A stretch of DNA of 64,000 nucleotides from Ktedonobacter robiniae (GTDB taxonomy: Bacteria > Chloroflexota > Ktedonobacteria > Ktedonobacterales > Ktedonobacteraceae): NCBI RefSeq assembly GCF_016587375.1, contig NZ_BNJG01000001.1, forward strand, positions 4,422,501 to 4,486,500, given 5' to 3'. Below, piece by piece: positions 1-11,290 of this stretch (position 1 is the stretch's first letter; each line of letters begins with the position of its first letter). Position numbers and translations under genes: made by a program. The notes beneath the pieces are model-generated. The model searched no databases, had not been told where the DNA came from, and saw nothing but the letters and a program-made list of their open reading frames with translations.

Positions 1-1467
<1,467 letters not shown>

Positions 1468-1627
1468 TTCTGTTTCTTCGCGTGTGTGGTGAGTCCTTGT
1501 GGTGTGAGTGAGAGCGGTCTGAGATCGGATCTGAGCACGAGTGAGAGGACATCGCGGCACGGGGAGCGTGAGCAGGCCAGCGTGGCTCAGCAAAATTGAG
1601 GGAATACTTCTTTGGACAGGTATCGAC

Positions 1628-1683
1628 AAGAGCGTGATTTCATCAGCAGACACTTGATGGAGTCACGCTCTTTCTATTTTTTG
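1628..1683 (+). terminator. Intrinsic terminator after the rRNA gene
   Basis: A 10-bp stem AAGAGCGTGA (1628-1637) / TCACGCTCTT (1663-1672) with further pairing inside (TCATCA/TGATGGA) is followed by a T-rich tract to 1683. It sits 160 bases after the 23S end. Between 1468 and 1627 no 5S rRNA or tRNA is recognisable. Confidence 0.8.
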
Positions 1684-1744
1684 ATCTTGATTTCTCCGTG
1701 ATATACTGGAGCTACCATCTTACATCCCCAAAGGAGAGCTCTCC

Positions 1745-2932
1745 ATGACTGATGTGGCTTTGCAACGTGAGAAGATAAATCAGGCAATACAAATTCTTGA
1801 TGAGCTTCAGCTTGATTGCTGGCTGACTTTTGTACGTGAGACAGGTGAGCAGCCTGATCCTGCGCTCAAACTTATTTTTGACCAGGAGCTGACTTGGCAT
1901 TGCGCTTTTATTTTGACGCGCACTGGTGAAAAGATCGCGATAGTTGCGCGCTATGACGATGATCTGGTTAAGCAGGGAAAACTGTACGATACCGTGATTA
2001 CCTATACCGATAGCTTTGCCTCTGTCCTGGTTGAAACATTGACGCGGCTCAATCCTTCCTCCATTGCATTGAACTATTCTATCGATGATGTGGCGGCCGA
2101 TGGCTTGACGCATGGCATGTACCTACAATTAGTGGAAGCATTGAAAGCCACTCCTTTCCCAGAGCGTTTTACCTCCTCTTCTCCCCTTATCTCTCGCCTG
2201 CGTAGCCGTAAGACTTCCCAGGAATTGGTGCGTATGCGCCAGGCCATCGAGGAAACGTATGGCCTCTTTGACTTGATTACACGCTCCCTTAAAGCTGGAG
2301 TGACTGAGCGGGAGATTAGCGATCTTGTCCATACTGAGATGGCGAGTCGCTCTCTGGGAAGCGCCTGGTCTTATGATAGCTGTCCAGGCGTTAAATTTGG
2401 CCCCAATACGCTCTTTGGGCATGGAGCACCTGGAGGAATCGAAATTGAGCCAGGATTCGTGGCTAGTGTCGATTTAGGGGTATCATATGCGGACTACTGC
2501 TCTGATCTCCAACGTATGTGGTATCTGCGCAAACCTGGAGAGCAGAATGTGCCTGAGGTTGTCTCCCAAGCCTTTGCCGCTGTTAAGGGGGCTATCGAGG
2601 CTGGCAAGGCCATACTTAAACCAGGCGTTCAGGGTTGGCAGGTAGATGCCGCGGCACGCGAGTATCTCGTGCAGGCTGGTTATCCTGAGTACCAGCATGC
2701 GTTGGGACACGGTGTTGGTCGCTATGCTCATGATGGTGGACCCATTCTAGGGCCGCCTTGGGCCCGTTATGGCGAAACACCTTATTATACGATTGAAGAG
2801 GGACTTATATTTACTCTAGAACTGGGTGTTATGACCGAGTGTGGATATGTGAGCCAGGAAGACGAGGTTATTGTCACAGCACAGGGCTGTGAGTGGTTCT
2901 CTCAACCTCAAGATGCAATTTACGTGGTTTAA
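1745..2932 (+). CDS. M24 family metallopeptidase (Xaa-Pro dipeptidase/aminopeptidase-like)
   Basis: A 395-residue cytoplasmic protein with the creatinase-type N-terminal domain followed by the pita-bread M24 domain. The five metal ligands can be followed in order: Asp in SVDLG, Asp in CSDLQR, His in LGHGVGRYAHD, Glu in FTLELGV and Glu in QEDEVIV. The family cleaves X-Pro bonds or related small substrates with two Mn or Co ions; the exact substrate cannot be read from sequence. The ATG at 1745 is preceded by AAAGGAGAG at 6-14 bases. It stands alone between the rRNA terminator and its own downstream hairpin, so it is probably monocistronic. Confidence 0.9.
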   Translation: MTDVALQREKINQAIQILDELQLDCWLTFVRETGEQPDPALKLIFDQELTWHCAFILTRTGEKIAIVARYDDDLVKQGKLYDTVITYTDSFASVLVETLTRLNPSSIALNYSIDDVAADGLTHGMYLQLVEALKATPFPERFTSSSPLISRLRSRKTSQELVRMRQAIEETYGLFDLITRSLKAGVTEREISDLVHTEMASRSLGSAWSYDSCPGVKFGPNTLFGHGAPGGIEIEPGFVASVDLGVSYADYCSDLQRMWYLRKPGEQNVPEVVSQAFAAVKGAIEAGKAILKPGVQGWQVDAAAREYLVQAGYPEYQHALGHGVGRYAHDGGPILGPPWARYGETPYYTIEEGLIFTLELGVMTECGYVSQEDEVIVTAQGCEWFSQPQDAIYVV

Positions 2933-2943
2933 GCGCTTGTTAT

Positions 2944-2989
2944 AAAAGGGTGCGGCTCTGAGCGGGAAGGCTTAGAGTCGCACCCTTTG
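2944..2989 (+). terminator. Hairpin terminator after the M24 peptidase gene
   Basis: AAAGGGTGCGGCTCT pairs with AGAGTCGCACCCTTT across a short loop, with one internal mismatch. It lies between convergent genes (peptidase +, glcF -) and may serve both. Confidence 0.7.
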
Positions 2990-3014
2990 GCGTTTGAATA
3001 GGTCATGTGGCGGT

Positions 3015-4586
3015 TTATTTCTTACGCCTCCCTAGCAGGAATAACCCCAGCAGGAAACCTAGCCCAATGCCTATGAGCAACGTCTGTCGCTGTTTCTGGC
3101 GCTGCCTCCCTGATGAGCGATGCTCCAAATTCGCTTGCTGGACTTGGTCGTAGAGACCACCTTGTTGATATGCCTCGTCGAGAAGCTGAATAGGATGGAC
3201 AACTTTCATGGCGAGACCGCGCTGGCGTACTCCCATGTCGATCTGCATCATACATCCCGGGTTGCCTGTGGCGATGATCTCCGCGTCAGTCGCAGCAACA
3301 TTATTCATCTTTCGCTCGAGCAGTTCATTGCCCATCTCCTGATTGACGATATTGTAGATGCCGGCGCTGCCGCAGCACCAATCGGCCTCTTTGAGTTCTG
3401 TCAGTCGTAAGCCGGGAATGGATTTGAGCAGCTGGCGTGGTTGCTGCCTGATTTTTTGTCCGTGTGCCAGGTGGCAGGCATCATGATAGGCGACGGTCCG
3501 TGAAATCTCGCCCATTTGTGGATTGAGCGTGAGTCCAGCTAGAAACTCGCTGATGTCTTTTACCTTGTGGCTAAAGGTCTTTGCTCGCTCTGCATAGGCG
3601 GGATCATCGCGTAGCATGTGATCGTACTCTTTGAGGGTTGAGCCACAGCCAGCAGAATTGATGATAATGAAATCACAATTATACTGCTCAAAGGTGTCGA
3701 TGTTGCGCCTGGCCAATTCGCGTCCGCGTGCAGCCTCGCCTCCATGTACATGCAACGCTCCGCAGCAATTCTGTTGAGGTGGCGTAATCACCTCGCAGCC
3801 ATTGGCGGCCAGTACACGGATGCTTGCTTCATTGATATCGCGAAAAACCTGGTCCATGATACAGCCGCTGACGAAACCAACGCGATAACGCCTTACTCCG
3901 ATTGCGGATGTTATCTCGGGGAGGAGATCAGGAAATAGGTCTCCAGAGGCCGAGTTCATGAGCTGTTCAGGAAGTTTCAGCTTGCCTTGAAATGGTGTGG
4001 GAAGTCCATTGGCCACATCGATGAGGCCTGTGCTGCGCGCAAGCTTCTGTAGCCCACTCCGTTGGTAGATCTTTAGCCCTGAGAAGACAAGCGTCGTTAT
4101 CGGACGTGAAGGGAGCATGTAGTCAAAGAAGAAGCGATGAAGCAGTTTGCCAGCCACTGATCCCTGTGCATTGGGGCGCTCCTCTTCTTGCTCGGACGCT
4201 GGAACAGTCTGGGTACGCGCCTCGGGCTGCTTGTCGGCTAGCTGAATCTGCTCGCGAGCCGCTTCAATCAGCTTGCCAAATTGCACGCCTGATGGACAAG
4301 CGGTTTCACAGGCGCGGCATCCCACGCAGCAATTCATATGCTCGATGAAATCATCAGAGATGTCCAGGCGCCCTTCCGCCACTGCCTGCATCTGATAGAT
4401 GCGCCCACGAGGCGAGTCCATCTCTACGCCCAATACTGCGTAGGTAGGGCAGGTAGGCAGGCAGAAGCCACAATGGATGCATTGACGCATCAGGTCATAC
4501 GTGTGCGTATCGCGGCGCAACGGCCCCTCTGTGGGGGGAGTGATCTCTGGATATGTCTCATGCCTAATGATCGGCTCTGATGCCAT
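3015..4586 (-). CDS. glcF: Glycolate oxidase-type iron-sulfur subunit (GlcF-like) with C-terminal membrane tail
   Basis: A 523-residue Fe-S protein, last gene of the leftward glc-type operon. Two 4Fe-4S ferredoxin sites are visible: Cys36/39/42 with Cys46, and Cys87/90/93 with Cys97. Two CCG motifs typical of heterodisulfide-reductase/GlcF proteins follow (NCCGALHVHGG and WCCGSAGIYN). The family passes electrons from the flavin subunits during oxidation of glycolate or a related 2-hydroxy acid. Unlike the roughly 410-residue E. coli GlcF, this one has an extended linker and ends in a hydrophobic helix (LLIGIGLGFLLGLFLL) followed by RRKK, suggesting it ties the complex to the membrane. Lactate or another hydroxy acid could be the true substrate. 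Confidence 0.85.
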   Translation of the reverse strand: MASEPIIRHETYPEITPPTEGPLRRDTHTYDLMRQCIHCGFCLPTCPTYAVLGVEMDSPRGRIYQMQAVAEGRLDISDDFIEHMNCCVGCRACETACPSGVQFGKLIEAAREQIQLADKQPEARTQTVPASEQEEERPNAQGSVAGKLLHRFFFDYMLPSRPITTLVFSGLKIYQRSGLQKLARSTGLIDVANGLPTPFQGKLKLPEQLMNSASGDLFPDLLPEITSAIGVRRYRVGFVSGCIMDQVFRDINEASIRVLAANGCEVITPPQQNCCGALHVHGGEAARGRELARRNIDTFEQYNCDFIIINSAGCGSTLKEYDHMLRDDPAYAERAKTFSHKVKDISEFLAGLTLNPQMGEISRTVAYHDACHLAHGQKIRQQPRQLLKSIPGLRLTELKEADWCCGSAGIYNIVNQEMGNELLERKMNNVAATDAEIIATGNPGCMMQIDMGVRQRGLAMKVVHPIQLLDEAYQQGGLYDQVQQANLEHRSSGRQRQKQRQTLLIGIGLGFLLGLFLLGRRKK

Positions 4587-4625
4587 GAGGGGACCTCCAT
4601 ATGATGAAAAAAGGCGTGCATGCCT

Positions 4626-5717
4626 TTATCTACGCGTAGGAAGCGGTTGCGCCGCCGCAACGGTGATCTCTTGCCTGTTATGAAACAACTGGTGTGCTCG
4701 CACTATGTTGAAGTGTTTACGCATCGTTTTCAAGGCTTCGTTCACTGTTTTGAGTGGGTTAATGGTCTCGGTTGCGTGAGGCAACTTAAACACACTGATA
4801 ATAAAACCCTCTGGTCGTAACTGCGCCGAGGCTCGCACCAGGAGTCTCGCAGCTTCCCGTGCATCCATTTTCATATCATTGACGATCAGGTCAAAGCGGG
4901 TGAAGTGCTTCAATTGGGCCTGGGCATCGAGATAGCGTTCGGTATATCCTTGATAATGTTCGAGTCCTCTATAGGCACGTAAGCGTGGATCCAGATTTGC
5001 TGGGTCGACAGCGACGACATCCAGTCCTGCGTTGAGCAGCAGACGTGTCCAGCCACCTGGGGCGGCCCCCAGGTCTAGCGCCTTGCCTTGCTCGGGAAGC
5101 GTAATATGAAACACCTCCAGCGCTTCAAGCAGCTTAAACTCGGCCCGGCTGATTTGCTCTTCTGTCTGGGCGTAGTGGCGCGCTCCTCCAGGCCAACTAC
5201 TCAGGTTATCTTCGACGTTTGAGATGCCGACGTAGCACTGGTGGGAAGCGCAGAGCAGAGAGACCACCACTTCGGGTTTTTTTATATCTTCGATGGCGCC
5301 CGTCTCTTCCGCGAATGCCATGGCTAATTCACGATTGAGCATGCCACTACTGTAGGGGCGTTTGCCCTGTTGTTTGTCCGTCTGAATAAAGCGTGTTTGT
5401 ACGGCGAAATGAATCCCACGCTCGATGCGTACAAAGCCTGGTAGCTCTGCTATCGCGGTGGCAATGTTGCCTAGATCCTGTTCACTATTGTGTAGCGCAA
5501 CTATGTCCTGTACAGGTGCCAGGTGGCGTACAAAGATAAGCTGGGCCTGGCTGGCGCGTCGCATAAGTACTGCGCTATCAGGCACGCTACAGTGCAGGAT
5601 GCCTGGCACAAGCTCTTCCAGAACTTCGATCTGTTTCTCTAATATGCGCAACTCATCTATGGCAGCCTGGGTAAATTCAGGCTGAGTTGTAATAAGCAAA
5701 GTATTCTGACTACTCAC
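4626..5717 (-). CDS. THUMP/FtsJ-like SAM-dependent RNA 2'-O-methyltransferase (RlmM-like)
   Basis: 363 residues. The C-terminal half is an FtsJ/RrmJ-type Rossmann methyltransferase: SAM motif LDLGAAPGGWTRLL, then VVAVDPANL, NDMKMDAREAARLL, VFKLPHA and RQEITVAA, which supply the D-K-E residues of the K-D-K-E catalytic set. The N-terminal half resembles the substrate-binding arm of 23S rRNA C2498 methyltransferase RlmM. It starts at a GTG whose GTGA overlaps the glcE stop by four bases, so the two are translationally coupled. An RNA modification enzyme inside a hydroxy-acid oxidase operon is unexpected. Family assignment is firm, the exact RNA target is inferred. Confidence 0.78.
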   Translation of the reverse strand: MSSQNTLLITTQPEFTQAAIDELRILEKQIEVLEELVPGILHCSVPDSAVLMRRASQAQLIFVRHLAPVQDIVALHNSEQDLGNIATAIAELPGFVRIERGIHFAVQTRFIQTDKQQGKRPYSSGMLNRELAMAFAEETGAIEDIKKPEVVVSLLCASHQCYVGISNVEDNLSSWPGGARHYAQTEEQISRAEFKLLEALEVFHITLPEQGKALDLGAAPGGWTRLLLNAGLDVVAVDPANLDPRLRAYRGLEHYQGYTERYLDAQAQLKHFTRFDLIVNDMKMDAREAARLLVRASAQLRPEGFIISVFKLPHATETINPLKTVNEALKTMRKHFNIVRAHQLFHNRQEITVAAAQPLPTRR

Positions 5718-7048
5718 AATCCTCCCAAAAACCGTCCTTTAATAAATGTTTCCTGTGGATCAAACTGACTTTTGAGGCGCTGCATCATCGTGAAGGCGGC
5801 TCCAGGCTCGCCCCAGACATCAATATGTTGTTTCAACTGAGTTGGACAGTGCTCTATTACTAGACTACCACGTAGGGCTTGAACAGCGCTACGTAGCGCT
5901 GTCAGGGTGCCAACCAGGCGCGGTGTAGCATCGACAGGTTGGAGTTCTGTATAAACGATGCCGTTGCCAGCGTGCGCAATGTTGGTGGCCTCAAGATCAT
6001 ATTGGTGACAGGTTGAGGACAGTATACGCAGATAATGGGGTATTTGTGAAGGGAGGAGATTTATTTTGCAGGTAAGCGTTCCCTGTGTTTGTTGACGAAT
6101 AGTCTGCCAGAAGTGCTCTTGCGCGTGATTAGTAAGATCTTCTCCCAGCAGGGCATGTTGTCTACGCGCCAGGAGACGCGTCTCATTGATCTGCCGTTCT
6201 ATGGTCGAGAGACTGCCCTCAAAATTTACGGCCAGAGTATAGCCATTCACAGGCAGGTTGATGCCGTGAAAGTCGCTCATGACGCTGGCTGCACCGCTGT
6301 CAATTAACTCAAGGGCTGTAGGTGTGATTACTGAGCCGAGTAGCTGGGTAACAGTCTGCATAGCATCTTCTACATTGGTATAGGTCAACAGGAGTGTATG
6401 CTCCGCTGGTGGCAGGGGTTGGAGCTTAAAGTTCGCCTCAACAATAATTCCCAGTGTGCTTAGGGAGCCGATGAAGAGTTTATTCAGGTCATAGCCCGCG
6501 ACATTCTTCACGACCCGTCCGCCGCTCCTGGCGATCTCTCCATTGGCTTGAATGACGCGTAAGCCAATGGAGAGATCACGGGGCGTTCCATAAAGAAGGC
6601 GTTTAGGCCCGCTGGCATTGGCCGCGAGAAGCCCTCCAATGGTTGCCTGCTCAGCATGGGGTGGGTCAAGGGGTAATCTCTGCCCCTTACGTGCCAGCAA
6701 TGCCTGGAGGGTTGCTAGTGGCATGCCAGCCTCAACCCGGCAAGTCAAATCGCCCGCCTCATGCTCAAGGAGATGATTAAGCCTGGTTGTAAGCAAGACG
6801 GTATCAAAGGGGCTGGGAATGCCGCCGAGATGTATGTAAGTGCCGTTTCCACGTGCCTGTAAGGTTCCCCCATATTGGTGAATAAGTGCGACCGCCTGGG
6901 CTGCCTCTTCAATCGTATCTGGTATGAGGATGAATTTTGGCGCAACGTCATCGACTACATAGGTGTGTCGCTGCTCGACCTCTTGTAATAGCGTTAAGCT
7001 GGGTAGATGTGTTTGCAGGCTCTGCGCAAGCAAGATGCTCTCTCCCAT
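5714..7048 (-). CDS. glcE: FAD-binding subunit of glycolate oxidase (GlcE-like)
   Basis: 444 residues of the vanillyl-alcohol-oxidase fold. The FAD-binding PCMH part shows GGTLQARGNGTYIHLGG and PPHAEQATIGGLLAANASGP, then GGRVVKNVAGYDLNKLFIGSL, a hallmark of GlcD/GlcE subunits. In E. coli GlcE, GlcD and GlcF form the membrane-associated glycolate dehydrogenase. The gene lies between glcD (100 bases upstream) and the RNA methyltransferase, which it overlaps by 4 bases. The C-terminal substrate domain is shorter than in GlcD, as usual for GlcE. Confidence 0.85.
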   Translation of the reverse strand: MGESILLAQSLQTHLPSLTLLQEVEQRHTYVVDDVAPKFILIPDTIEEAAQAVALIHQYGGTLQARGNGTYIHLGGIPSPFDTVLLTTRLNHLLEHEAGDLTCRVEAGMPLATLQALLARKGQRLPLDPPHAEQATIGGLLAANASGPKRLLYGTPRDLSIGLRVIQANGEIARSGGRVVKNVAGYDLNKLFIGSLSTLGIIVEANFKLQPLPPAEHTLLLTYTNVEDAMQTVTQLLGSVITPTALELIDSGAASVMSDFHGINLPVNGYTLAVNFEGSLSTIERQINETRLLARRQHALLGEDLTNHAQEHFWQTIRQQTQGTLTCKINLLPSQIPHYLRILSSTCHQYDLEATNIAHAGNGIVYTELQPVDATPRLVGTLTALRSAVQALRGSLVIEHCPTQLKQHIDVWGEPGAAFTMMQRLKSQFDPQETFIKGRFLGGL

Positions 7049-7147
7049 CAGTTTTTCAGCTCCTCATCAGATAAATATGTGCAGGGTGTAGTGTCTGGTA
7101 TGTGAGAATGAGGCATACCAGAGTAGTTGTGGCTGGCGCGAGTGCTG

Positions 7148-8617
7148 TTAGAGTTGTTTCATGTCAGCGCAACGTCCTGGTAGGGGAAAGAGTTTTCCTG
7201 GATTGAAGAGCTGATCGGGATTGCAGGCCTGGCGAACCTGTTGCATGACGCGTAAGTCTGTGTCATTGAAGATAAGCGCCATTTCGGCCTGCTTTTCAAT
7301 CCCTACCCCATGCTCACCGGTAATGGACCCACCAACGTCAGCGCATACCTGGAGAATCTCGTGTCCGGCCTGGCGCACGCGTTCAACCTCGCCAGGGATA
7401 TGGGAGTCGAAGAGGATGAGTGGATGCAGGTTTCCATCGCCAGCGTGAAAGACGTTTCCGACTCGTAAGCCATAGTGTTGACAGATCTCATTCACGCGCC
7501 GTAGGACATAGGGGAGCTGCGTTCGAGGTACCACGCCATCCTGCACATAAAACTCCGGGCTAATGCGTCCCACCGCGCCGAAGGCATTTTTTCGCCCAGC
7601 CCAGAAGCGCTGGCGTTCTATTTCGTCGGCAGCAATGCGTACCTGGCGGGCGCGATGCTTTTCACAGATGGCGACGATCTGTTGCTGCTGCTCCTCAACA
7701 TTTTCGTATAGTCCTTCTGTTTCTATCAGGAGGACAGCCGCGGCGTCCAGGGGATAGCCTGCGGGAGTATCGGCTTCAACTGCCTGCAAAATCACCTGAT
7801 CCATCATTTCAATAGCGGCTGGAATCACTCCGTGCGCAATGATCTCTGTGACCGTATTAGATGCATCCTGCATGGAGTCGAAGATCGCAACCATCGTCTT
7901 CACAGCCTCGGGCAGGTGAACGATGCGTACAATAATTTTGGTAATGATGCAGAGCGTGCCCTCAGAGCCGATGAGTAGGCCAGTCAGATCATAACCAGGG
8001 GCATCATATGTCCAGCCGCCAACCTCGACGATTTCGCCCTCGGCAGTGACCAATTCAACGCCCAGGACATGATTTGTGGTGACGCCGTAGAGGAGGGTGT
8101 GTGGCCCACCTGCATTCTCGCCCACGTTCCCACCAATCGTGCAGGAGCGCTGGCTACTCGGATCAGGGACATAGTAGAAGCCATGTGGATTAAGAGCATG
8201 GCTCAAATGCAGATTGACCAGCCCGGGTTGCACGACTGCGCACAGGTTTTCGTAATCGACCTCTAGGATCTGATTCATACGCGTGAAAACTATTACGATT
8301 CCTCCATAGCGTGGAATAGCCCCACCGCTCAGGCCCGTCCCTGCACCGCGTGGCACAACGGGTATATGATAACGGCGCGCACATTTGACGATAGCAGCTA
8401 CGTCTTCGGTGCTGGCTGGAAAGACAACAACATCTGGCCGACCTCGTTCGATGGAGGCGTCATACTCATAGAGCGCGAGATCATAGGGGGAGTGGAGAAC
8501 ATGTCGCACACCAAGAAGCTGGGTAAGCTCTCTTACCAGCGCTTCTTTGGTTTTCGGAGTCACCCGTTCATAGACTGAAGCGGTGGTCCCGGCTGTTGGT
8601 CGTTCTGCGATACTCAT
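7148..8617 (-). CDS. glcD: FAD-linked oxidase, glycolate oxidase subunit (GlcD-like)
   Basis: 489 residues, first gene of the operon. PVVPRGAGTGLSGGAIP and GGNVGENAGGPHTLLYGVT are the FAD-binding signatures, and HAGDGNLHPLILFD plus GEHGVGIEKQAEM are the C-terminal catalytic motifs of GlcD/D-lactate dehydrogenases. The ATG at 8617 is chosen over an upstream in-frame ATG at 8653 because AAGGAGGGG lies 4-12 bases before it and the extra residues are not family-like. It probably oxidises glycolate or D-lactate, feeding electrons to GlcF. Confidence 0.9.
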   Translation of the reverse strand: MSIAERPTAGTTASVYERVTPKTKEALVRELTQLLGVRHVLHSPYDLALYEYDASIERGRPDVVVFPASTEDVAAIVKCARRYHIPVVPRGAGTGLSGGAIPRYGGIVIVFTRMNQILEVDYENLCAVVQPGLVNLHLSHALNPHGFYYVPDPSSQRSCTIGGNVGENAGGPHTLLYGVTTNHVLGVELVTAEGEIVEVGGWTYDAPGYDLTGLLIGSEGTLCIITKIIVRIVHLPEAVKTMVAIFDSMQDASNTVTEIIAHGVIPAAIEMMDQVILQAVEADTPAGYPLDAAAVLLIETEGLYENVEEQQQQIVAICEKHRARQVRIAADEIERQRFWAGRKNAFGAVGRISPEFYVQDGVVPRTQLPYVLRRVNEICQHYGLRVGNVFHAGDGNLHPLILFDSHIPGEVERVRQAGHEILQVCADVGGSITGEHGVGIEKQAEMALIFNDTDLRVMQQVRQACNPDQLFNPGKLFPLPGRCADMKQL

Positions 8618-8898
8618 AATCCCCTCCTTGCGGTGATGCTGCATTGCAGGCAATAGAGGCGCTACACATGCACTCTCCTGCCATTTTCTAGCGTTACCCT
8701 GCTACTGTTTGTCTTCTTAGACTACATCCCTTGGATAGATGATACCATGCGCTCTCTAGCTTGTGAAGCTGAACAGTTGTAAGACAAGAAAATGGTAGTA
8801 GAGATGTGCTATCGCTTATGAAGCGTGAACATGCAATGTTTGTTGTGTGATGCCGATAGCTGCTTCTTTCTTTTTTTGCGTTGGTTAAATCATCATGC

Positions 8899-9897
8899 TT
8901 ATGGTTGGTTTTTTTGTTGGGGATCAGATGTAGGTTGCTTCGCTGGACGTAGTAGCCAGCGGCGTGCACCCCAATATATGCCAGCCGCCAGGATAACGGT
9001 TAGCCCGCTAAGGAGAAGTTTGCGCGGCGTTGTATCAGGTGTCGTGGATGACAATAACGCAGGTATAGTCGGCAGAGATGAGGAGGCTGGTTGTTGCTGG
9101 TCAGATGTGGTAGCTGGCTGCTTGAGCGCCTGCCACGAGGGCTGATTGCCATCGTTTGGTGGTGAAGGATTTCCCGCACTTCCCGTAGTATGAGTTGTGC
9201 CAGCAGTATGCTTCTGTTGGGGAGTGGATGAGGGAGTACTACCAGCGCGGTGGGTTGCCGTGGGAGTGACTCCGCTAGTTAGTGTTGCTGTCGTGTTTAC
9301 TTGAGATGGCAAATTTTGCGTGCCGATAGTTGGTTGATTTGTTATCTCCCAAGTAAAGTCAGTGCCTGAGGTGCCAGGAAAACGCGCATAAGATATATCT
9401 TTGTCAAGTGTTGGGAAGTCTTGCGTACTGATAAGGGTATCGTTGACACGTAAACGAAACTGTGTCATTGTCCCAGTGGGAATGTTTTCTTGCTGATTTC
9501 CTGCGAAGGGGAAGAAGACAAAGTAGTTATGTGGGAGGATAACGGATTGCGGCGGAAAGGAGAGTGCAGGCGTCCCCAGGCCTTGATCGAGAGTGACTGC
9601 TGCATCACTAAGATTGTACGTATTATCAGTAGGATTGAATAACTCTATCCAGATGTTGTCTGTTTTTATGGCACTATTGCAGTTCCACTGGATGGTATCT
9701 GGATTGCTGAGTATCTCATTCATGTAGATGATATTCGTCTGTTCTGGTAAAGGAAGAACAGTTGTGCCGCCTGGCGTCAGGGGTGGTACATCCGAGACAC
9801 AGGCTGGCTGGTTGGCAGCGTAAAGCGATGTAGGGGATAGAAAGAGACAAGTGATACTGAGAATGACAACGCAGGAGAGAAAAAGAGCAAAGTCGGC
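8899..9897 (-). pseudogene. Lamin-tail-domain surface protein, 5' end lost
   Basis: From an ATG at 9723 the frame gives 274 residues: a lamin-tail domain (YMNEILSNP, IWIELFNPTDNTYNLSD, LPHNYFVFFPF), a Thr/Ser/Pro-rich stalk, one membrane helix (LLLSGLTVILAAGIYWGA) and a basic cytosolic tail, a layout for an extracellular domain anchored at its C terminus. Reading on upstream, the same frame stays open to a TGA at 9898-9900 and encodes an evident signal-peptide core (FALFLSCVVILSITCLF, then SPTSLYAA). No ATG, GTG or TTG exists in that stretch, so the true start has been lost; initiation at 9723 would remove the secretion signal. Probably a truncated relic. Confidence 0.65.
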
Positions 9898-9900
9898 TCA

Positions 9901-10162
9901 GTTTGTTTGTGGACGCCCTCTGGACGCTTAAAATCTAGATTTTTTATTTACTGATGCAGGCGAAGGATCTGTAAAGAGCCCTTGCTGACTCTCAAAAGAA
10001 GATTCAGGCGTTGCTCAAATCCCTTGCTGTTTATTTCTTAAGTCAGGGGATTTTAAGTCCCTCTTATAGTCACGTTGGCTTCTAGAGCGGCTTTATCAGC
10101 TCTGTGTTGTTGCTATTGTAGGGGATAGAAAAAGTGGTTTTTGACGATTGATTTTGTGTTGC
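9901..10162. other. Intergenic stretch without recognisable gene
   Basis: 262 bases of mixed composition next to the broken end of the lamin-tail gene. Short inverted motifs are present (GGGGATTTTAAGTCCC near 10035) but no coding frame, RNA gene or IS end could be recognised. Confidence 0.4.
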
Positions 10163-10990
10163 TTAGTCTTTTTCTCTGTCAGATTTGTTCTTGGCTTCTA
10201 CTTTACCTACAGTTTGCCCGAAAAAATAACCTAGTATGACTAGAAAAGCATTATTAATGATCTCAGGAGATGTTACATGATTAAACATTGCAATGATTAA
10301 GGCTGCAACGATGATAAGCAGTAGCAGTGCTCCTATAATTGTTGATACAGACTCTCTTTCTATGAAAGAACGCCATAACTTCCATTCTAATTCTCGTACT
10401 TCTGCGGTACGTTGACGAAGAGTTAGCCTCCATTCTTCCTCTGCTTGCTTAGATTCTTGTTGCTTTATGGCTTCTTGTGCCTGTGCTCTTTGATTCTGTG
10501 TTTGCCTTTGCAAATCATCTAATTGATCTTCTAATTTTAATCTGACCGTTTCATCCTGCACTTTCTTAATTACATCTTTGATATCTTGTATTTTTGCCTC
10601 TTCTTCTAACAGACCAATGTGATCAATTAGCTGTCTTTTTATATCCAGAAGCAAAGGAACAGCTCTAAATACCCAATAATGCAGAAGATTTTCATGAGGT
10701 TCAGGGCGACCTTCAGTCACATCAAAAGTGACTTTATCGTACAAAGTATCGTATCCTGCTAAAACATAAAAGCTACGTGAAAAAATCCTTTTGTCTATAA
10801 TTTCGTTAATCTCTTCCAAGTTTGTTTTGGCTGTAGTTAAATCTAAATTTCCAATTTTTTTGATATCAATATTCATATTTAGAAGTTTTTGCTCGATATG
10901 TTTTGGACTGCACCCATTTTCCCGGACAGTGATCGAAGTCAACTTCGCGAAAATATCGTACACTGAGAAAGACGCGAAGGAGAAGAAACG

Positions 10991-11290
10991 ATGCACAAGC
11001 GACAACACAGCCGAGAATTTAAACTGGATGTCGTCCGTCAGGTGAGTACCGGCCAGAAGCGACCAGCCCAAGTCTGCCGCGAATATGGACTGGCTGCAAG
11101 TGTTCTCTCGCGGTGGCGCAAGGAGTATCAGGAGCGCGGAGAGTTGGCCTTTTTGTCCACCGAGTCAGGACCGGCCACTGAAGCCTCACGGGTAGCCGAA
11201 TTAGAGCGTTTTTGTGGACAATTGGCGTTGGAGAATCAGGTGTTAAAAAAAGCCTTGCAGAGCAGAGGGTTGGGGAGCGTCACGCCATGA
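10991..11290 (+). CDS. IS3-family transposase OrfA (HTH subunit)
   Basis: 99 residues with the helix-turn-helix of the IS3 OrfA/transposase-8 family (HSREFKLDVVRQV, AQVCREYGLAASVLSRWRKEY) and a leucine-zipper-like end (VAELERFCGQLALENQVLKKAL). A run of seven A at 11245-11251 near its end is a plausible slippery site for -1 frameshifting into orfB, giving the fused OrfAB transposase. GAAGGAG lies about 7-15 bases before the start. Confidence 0.92.
   Translation: MHKRQHSREFKLDVVRQVSTGQKRPAQVCREYGLAASVLSRWRKEYQERGELAFLSTESGPATEASRVAELERFCGQLALENQVLKKALQSRGLGSVTP

Noticed and set aside
10904..11071. N-terminal extension of the minus-strand membrane gene up to 11071
   Set aside because: This part is IS3 end sequence read in the antisense direction; the true 5' end lies at 12257 beyond the element.
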